From Methanolinea sp. UBA477 (GTDB taxonomy: Archaea; Halobacteriota; Methanomicrobia; Methanomicrobiales; Methanospirillaceae): a stretch of 8,476 nt of DNA. The stretch lies in assembly GCA_002509485.1 (NCBI GenBank), contig DAWO01000088.1:2084-10559 (forward strand), written 5' to 3'. Below, piece after piece: positions 5,619 to 8,476 of the stretch (position 1 is its first letter; every line of letters begins with the position of its first letter). The translations under genes were made by a program, and so were the position numbers. The notes beneath the pieces are model-generated. The model saw only the letters and a list, made by a program, of their open reading frames with translations. It was not told the origin of the DNA and made no database searches.

Positions 5619-7097
5619 TTACCGGGGTATCCTGATATCAAAACCCCTGAACAGTCCGAGAAAGAGGATCAGAACGGGGATGATTTCCAGTCGCCCGATC
5701 CACATTACAAGTATAAAAAGCCATTTTATCTGAAGGGGGGCGGAGGGGGTAAAATATCCTGCTGAAAGACCCACGTTGCTCGCAGCAGATACCAGGTCAA
5801 AGACAACAATATGCATGGACATGACGGCCGGTGCAATATGAAGCGCAATTAACGTAGCAACGAAGATGAGCAGAACCCAGAGGGTGATGATGAGGATATT
5901 CTTGGAGAGTTCGAGTTCTGAAATTTTTCGGGGGATGTTCCTCCCTTCATGGGTGAACGGGACAATTACCCTGCTGCTGACAAAAAATCGCCTGAACCAC
6001 CAGATAAGTCCCTCGTAGCCGAGGATTATCCTGTTTACCTTTATCCCTCCCGCAGTACTGCCCGATGCTCCACCGATCAGCATGAGCATGATGACGATGA
6101 GCAGGGGCAGGGGGCTCCAGATCAGGGAAGAGTTCTGCAGACCACAGCAGGTGAACCCGGAGATGGTGCAGAAGAATCCCTGTCTGACTGCTTCCTTAAA
6201 GGGGTATTCTGCCAAAAGATAGAGATTAAGGGAAACCGCGAGTGATCCTATCAGTGCGAGGGCAAGAATCAGCCTGACCGCCGGGTCTTTCCAGAACCGT
6301 GACACCTTTCTCCGGTATAGAAAAAAATACAGCTTGAAAGGGATTGCTCCTGCTATCATGACAGGGAGGAGAAGCATTTCCAGAATGCCGTTTTGATAAT
6401 ATGAGACTCCCTGGTTATGGATGGAAAACCCACCCGTTGAAATTGTGGTCATAACGAGGTTTAACGCATCCCAGAGCGGTAACCCTGTCAAGAGAATCAT
6501 GATGGTGAAGCCAGCAGTCAGGAGAACATATATCCCCCACATTCTCCTTCCGGTGGAGACGATGCTCGGCATGAGGGCTTCGGTCCGACCCTCCGATCGA
6601 TAAAGGCGGAACTGAATGAGGCTCGAATGCGACATGAGTGCTATCCCGAATGCAATCACCCCCATTCCCCCTATCCATTGCATGAATGAACGCCAGAAAA
6701 GGATAACACGAGGCGCCGTATCAAGCGAGGTCATCACGGTGAATCCCGTGCTGGTCCATCCTGACATCGACTCGAATATGCTGTCCGTTGGCGACATTCC
6801 GAGGCCCACGATGAATGGAAATGAGCCGATTACCGCCGATACGAACCAGGTCAGGGCAACCGCCGCCAGCGCGACGGAGATCTGGGGGACATGCTCCCCG
6901 CTCGGCACCTTGGATATGAGCAGTCCGAGCACAACGAAGGTGAAAGGGACTGTCGCCATGGGCACGATCATGTCCCACTCCCGGTAGATGATCAGCACCA
7001 CGAAGGGCAGGAGTGTGATCACCCCGAGAAAACTGAAGATCATGCCCATATCGTGGGCGATGATGCCCAGGTGCTCGAGTCGCTTCATCCCATACAT
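5619..7097 (-). CDS. trkH: Potassium uptake transporter, TrkH/KtrB family membrane subunit
   Basis: This is the membrane subunit of a Trk/Ktr-type potassium transporter. The 492-residue product (ATG at 7097) matches TrkH length. All four pore repeats are visible: WTSTGFT near residue 115, ISTGGFS near 220, ISGFTCCG near 313 and SNVGLS near 441. Each carries the central selectivity-filter glycine. GGASGSTAGGIK (about 342-353) matches the gating-loop region of TrkH proteins. About ten to twelve membrane segments are present. Other possible starts are GTG 7106 and ATG 7088. None has a ribosome site, and an AT-rich stretch (AAATAAGATATTT) lies 15-30 bases upstream, so the transcript may be leaderless. 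These proteins normally need a cytosolic TrkA partner; none is encoded in the window. It shares the strand with eha but is separated by a non-coding gap and a likely terminator. Confidence 0.93.
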   Translation of the reverse strand: MYGMKRLEHLGIIAHDMGMIFSFLGVITLLPFVVLIIYREWDMIVPMATVPFTFVVLGLLISKVPSGEHVPQISVALAAVALTWFVSAVIGSFPFIVGLGMSPTDSIFESMSGWTSTGFTVMTSLDTAPRVILFWRSFMQWIGGMGVIAFGIALMSHSSLIQFRLYRSEGRTEALMPSIVSTGRRMWGIYVLLTAGFTIMILLTGLPLWDALNLVMTTISTGGFSIHNQGVSYYQNGILEMLLLPVMIAGAIPFKLYFFLYRRKVSRFWKDPAVRLILALALIGSLAVSLNLYLLAEYPFKEAVRQGFFCTISGFTCCGLQNSSLIWSPLPLLIVIMLMLIGGASGSTAGGIKVNRIILGYEGLIWWFRRFFVSSRVIVPFTHEGRNIPRKISELELSKNILIITLWVLLIFVATLIALHIAPAVMSMHIVVFDLVSAASNVGLSAGYFTPSAPLQIKWLFILVMWIGRLEIIPVLILFLGLFRGFDIRIPR

Positions 7098-7130
7098 CGT
7101 GTGCACACATGAAATATCTTATTTGCGTGG

Positions 7131-7310
7131 GGATGCCCGGACAGAGACGCACATTCATGCGATCCTGCCTGACCAATCCGGGGGGTCAGGAGCCAAAGAA
7201 TACTATGGAAGCATACGTGACTGGAAATTGAAGGAAAGGGGGAGTTTTTTGTTTGAGGGTTATGAACCATTCGGGCGATGCTGCTCCATGATTGCAATCG
7301 CCCTTTTTTT
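7131..7310 (+). other. Structured intergenic stretch, possible small RNA
   Basis: The non-coding DNA upstream of trkH folds locally. CGCA/TGCG (7148-7151 with 7158-7161) forms a small hairpin, and CCTGACC/GGTCAGG (7168-7174 with 7184-7190) forms a perfect seven-pair stem. The loop of that stem contains TCCGGG (7177-7182), which is complementary to CCCGGA (7136-7141) just upstream. The stretch ends, on the plus strand, in a hairpin with seven T. A plus-strand RNA is possible, but I see no strong promoter, only the weak AT-rich AAATATCTTATTT near 7112. I see no protein gene that I believe here. Confidence 0.25.
7273..7310 (+). terminator. Hairpin followed by seven T on the plus strand
   Basis: GGGCGAT (7273-7279) pairs with ATCGCCC (7297-7303), and TTTTTTT follows at once (7304-7310). 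The loop includes most of GATTGCAATC, a perfect ten-base palindrome (7290-7299). This has the shape of an intrinsic terminator for a plus-strand transcript, although no plus-strand gene precedes it. A second stem, TTTCTGC/GCAGAAA (7313-7319 with 7328-7334), comes right after it and would give T-runs on the minus strand. Together they could isolate the short gene at 7360-7530 from trkH. Confidence 0.4.
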
Positions 7311-7359
7311 CCTTTCTGCCCGAAAAAGCAGAAAAGGGGTACCATATATGTACAAAGGC

Positions 7360-7530
7360 CTATCTGCCGAGCCTGGTCAGCGCGGTTCTCACATCTTCAT
7401 CGTCAAGTTTGGCAAGTATCTTCGCTCGTAGGAGGGAATGATCACGGTCAATGAGGGCCTGATCGAAAGGTGGCGAACGATCAGTTGCCTTCTCATCTCC
7501 TATTTGACCGGTGATCTTTCTACCTGCCAT
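7360..7530 (-). CDS. Small hypothetical protein, 56 residues
   Basis: I found this short reading frame by translating the minus strand: ATG at 7530, stop TAG at 7360-7362. The product is soluble and highly charged. It begins MAGRKITGQIGDEKATDRSP and ends in a likely amphipathic helix, HSLLRAKILAKLDDEDVRTA followed by LTRLGR. I do not recognise a family. Points in favour are a protein-like residue balance, a weak ribosome site (GGGAAAG) just upstream, a good TATA box about 135 bases upstream on the same strand, and hairpins with T-runs just beyond the stop. The upstream frame has no other start before a stop. It is too short to be sure; homologues beside trkH or tRNA-Leu in relatives would decide. 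Confidence 0.42.
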   Translation of the reverse strand: MAGRKITGQIGDEKATDRSPPFDQALIDRDHSLLRAKILAKLDDEDVRTALTRLGR

Positions 7531-7563
7531 ATCTTTCCCGCTATGTATCGATGGAGGGGAGTG

Positions 7564-7598
7564 CCATACCCTGCTGGTGCTGAGATGACAAGGTATGG
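7564..7598. repeat. Inverted repeat CCATACC/GGTATGG
   Basis: A perfect seven-base inverted repeat (7564-7570 and 7592-7598) has a 21-base spacer. On the minus strand it lies between the proposed TATA box and the 56-residue gene, so it would form a stem-loop in that gene's leader. It may be a regulatory RNA structure or a protein-binding site. Confidence 0.4.
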
Positions 7599-7664
7599 AT
7601 CAGTGCTCGGTCCACGTTATCATCCTGGCCTTCATATATGGCATATTTCTCTTTTATCTCCAAG

Positions 7665-7672
7665 CATATAAA
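7665..7672 (-). promoter_or_regulatory. TATA box on the minus strand
   Basis: TTTATATG, read on the minus strand within CTTTATATGCTTGG, is close to the archaeal TATA consensus. It would start transcription about 25 bases on, near 7643, toward the small gene at 7360-7530. A 14-codon open frame starts exactly there (ATG at 7644, stop at 7600-7602), so a leaderless short peptide is possible, but this may be chance. Confidence 0.4.
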
Positions 7673-8054
7673 GATTGCGCAAAATAATAATTTTACGATA
7701 TAATGACCCGGGAATCATATCTACCGGAGTTTCCAGCTGATCGGGGCTTAATGCTGTGAGAAAATACTGCGCAAAAATCTGTAATCCTGCGAAAAATGCG
7801 CAAAATCTGTCTGCTTTGAATACGGACGATTCGTAGGGTCCAGGCAGAGTGAATCGGCATTACGCGCATCGGGTCCCAACCGGAGCGCATGTGATAATCC
7901 CGGAGGGGTGTCCACCCCCCAACCAAACCCGCGGCAACGCAATCCGGAGATGCACCAGGATGACGAAGGGGTCTTTAGAAAACACCTGATGCACTTTTGA
8001 AAACTCCGCTATAGAAAGAGAGAAGTTCCCGGAGATGGAAAGTACAAATCCATC
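7673..8054. other. Non-coding stretch with short direct repeats
   Basis: I see no convincing gene in these 380 bases. Two overlapping minus-strand frames (7693-7926 and 7748-7942) are rich in Arg, Ser and Ile or in Pro and His, lack good ribosome sites and look like chance frames. The left part is AT-rich (7680-7705) and contains TTGCGCAAAATAATAA. The right part is GC-rich, with a small hairpin GGGGT-GTCC-ACCCC near 7905-7918 and GATGCAC twice (about 7949 and 7988). CTATAGAAAG near 8010 is TATA-like and points toward the tRNA-like remnant at 8055. Confidence 0.5.
7768..7810. repeat. Short direct repeats of TGCGCAAAATCTGT type
   Basis: TGCGCAAAAATCTGT (7768-7782) recurs as TGCGCAAAATCTGT (7797-7810). 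A partial copy TGCGAAAAATG lies between them (7788-7798), and TTGCGCAAAATAA lies about 90 bases to the left (7676-7687). Spacing of the two best copies is 28-29 bases. They could be protein-binding iterons or part of a dispersed genomic repeat; neither can be settled from this window. Confidence 0.5.
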
Positions 8055-8097
8055 GCGAGGGTTGCCAGGCCCGGGTCAAAAGCGCTGGATTTGGGGT
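8055..8097 (+). pseudogene. Decayed 5' half of a tRNA-Leu gene
   Basis: GCGAGGGTTGCCAGGCCCGG, continuing GTCAAAAGCGCTGGATTTGGGGT, lines up with bases 8144-8185 of the intact tRNA-Leu: acceptor strand, the two bases after it, D-arm with GGTCAAA, and the anticodon stem and loop TGGATTTRGGGT. One extra G is present in the D-arm. After 8097 the match ends and AT-rich sequence begins. There is no 3' anticodon strand, variable arm, T-arm or acceptor partner, so it cannot fold as a tRNA. It lies exactly 89 bases upstream of the intact gene in the same orientation. Confidence 0.7.
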
Positions 8098-8104
8098 ATT
8101 ATAC

Positions 8105-8112
8105 TATTAAAT
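8105..8112 (+). promoter_or_regulatory. Probable TATA box of the tRNA-Leu gene
   Basis: TATTAAAT within CTATTAAATGATA lies about 35 bases before the mature tRNA 5' end. That spacing would put transcription start near 8135 and give a short 5' leader for RNase P to remove. It is the most AT-rich spot between the tRNA-like remnant and the tRNA. Confidence 0.4.
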
Positions 8113-8143
8113 GATACGAGATCCAGTTATTGATCATATTCTT

Positions 8144-8228
8144 GCGGGGGTTTCCGAGCCAGGTCAAAGGAGTGGGATTTAGGGTCCCATCTCGCAGGAG
8201 TTCAAGGGTTCGAATCCCTTCCCCCGCA
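8144..8228 (+). tRNA. tRNA-Leu, anticodon TAG
   Basis: This is a class II tRNA of 85 bases. The acceptor stem GCGGGGG (8144-8150) pairs fully with CCCCCGC (8221-8227), and A8228 is the discriminator. The anticodon stem TGGGA/TCCCA (8173-8177 with 8185-8189) encloses TTTAGGG, giving anticodon TAG at 8180-8182, which reads CUA and, by wobble, other CUN codons. The long variable arm (8190-8203) has the stem CTC/GAG, typical of leucine. The T-arm AAGGG-TTCGAAT-CCCTT (8204-8220) is perfect. There is no intron and CCA is not encoded. T-runs soon after (TCTTTTAG, then ATTTTTCT) can end transcription, though they lie inside the converging gene. Confidence 0.96.
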
Positions 8229-8234
8229 TATCTT

Positions 8235-8476
8235 TTAGATTAACCATTTTTCTATAGTTGTTTCATTTAAATCTCTAATTACTTCAAAATCTTTTGGATT
8301 TTCTAGATGGTAGTAATTACCTTCTTTTACCAATCTACCGATGCATTTAATTTTATTTTGACGATCGTGTGCGTAAATGGCCGAATGGTAATCTTTATCT
8401 GAAAGTTCTATAGACACTGATCGCGCTTCCCCATCGATTTCTGTGGTAACGGTTATCCGGCTTTCCGCACTAACAA
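8235..8476 (-). CDS. C-terminal part of an unidentified, AT-rich gene
   Basis: An open frame enters from the right edge and stops at 8235, six bases beyond the tRNA-Leu. Seventy-nine residues are visible; no start is needed inside the window, as the frame stays open through base 8475. The visible part starts VSAESRITVTTEIDGEARSV and ends FEVIRDLNETTIEKWLI. It is a soluble beta-rich tail with alternating hydrophobic residues, including CIGRLVKEGNYYHLENPKDF, a pattern like a small beta-barrel end domain. I do not recognise the family. The last 60 codons are strongly AT-rich (AAA, TTA, ATT, AAT), unlike every other gene here, while the visible upstream part is closer to the genome average. Its place beside a tRNA 3' end suggests transferred DNA. 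Confidence 0.65.
   Translation of the reverse strand, partial: VSAESRITVTTEIDGEARSVSIELSDKDYHSAIYAHDRQNKIKCIGRLVKEGNYYHLENPKDFEVIRDLNETTIEKWLI

Noticed and set aside
7438..7671. Plus-strand open frame of 77 codons
   Set aside because: It runs opposite the more plausible 56-residue gene and its TATA box, has cysteine-, tyrosine- and histidine-rich chance composition, and shows no recognisable domain, although GGAGGG precedes its ATG.
7693..7942. Two overlapping minus-strand open frames of 77 and 64 codons
   Set aside because: Composition is unlike a protein (many Arg, Ser, Pro, His), no ribosome site is seen, they span short direct repeats, and the two frames exclude each other.
7673..8054. 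Replication origin
   Set aside because: AT-rich sequence and repeats are present, but no clear archaeal origin recognition box and no cdc6/orc1 gene is in view; TTTCCAGCTGATCGGGG near 7730 resembles one only loosely.
1..8476. CRISPR array, insertion sequence or transposase
   Set aside because: No regularly spaced repeats of suitable length and no transposase-like frame were found on either strand.

Overview
The window looks like chromosomal DNA of a hydrogenotrophic methanogenic archaeon, probably Methanomicrobiales. The main reason is a long run of genes for the membrane-bound energy-converting [NiFe] hydrogenase Eha, a complex known from methanogens. Archaeal TATA-like elements, Shine-Dalgarno sites of the GGAGG type, frequent GTG starts and a tRNA without an encoded CCA end agree with this. 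The order-level assignment is an inference from gene content and composition.

Bases 1-5290, minus strand: one tightly packed operon read right to left, ehaB-C-D-E-F-G-H-I-J-(L or K)-M-N-O. It runs off the left edge inside ehaO. Most junctions are 4-base ATGA or GTGA overlaps, or gaps of 1-3 bases. Ten small or medium membrane proteins (B-J and L/K) form the membrane arm. EhaJ is NuoH-like and EhaH carries an antiporter-like motif. EhaN and EhaO are the hydrogenase small and large subunits, and EhaM is a soluble accessory protein. The complex is understood to use the ion gradient to drive ferredoxin reduction with H2, topping up the first CO2-reduction step of methanogenesis. No ehaA and only one K/L-type gene are visible. 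Ferredoxin-type subunits would be expected beyond base 1.

Bases 5291-5618: control region of the operon. It holds a TATA-like stretch, two odd palindromes 21 bases apart, and a hairpin with a T-rich tail that probably ends the upstream trkH transcript.

Bases 5619-7097, minus strand: a full-length TrkH/KtrB-type potassium transporter subunit. No TrkA partner is in view.

Bases 7098-8143: about 1 kb with little coding. It contains hairpins, one with a run of T on the plus strand; a plausible 56-residue minus-strand gene too short for routine calling; a good TATA box in front of it; short direct repeats (TGCGCAAAATCTGT type); and a decayed 5' half of a tRNA-Leu gene.

Bases 8144-8228, plus strand: an intact tRNA-Leu (anticodon TAG). 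Six bases after it ends a minus-strand gene with AT-rich sequence unlike the rest of the window. A tRNA 3' end next to a compositional break, together with the duplicated tRNA half, suggests the edge of an integrated element.
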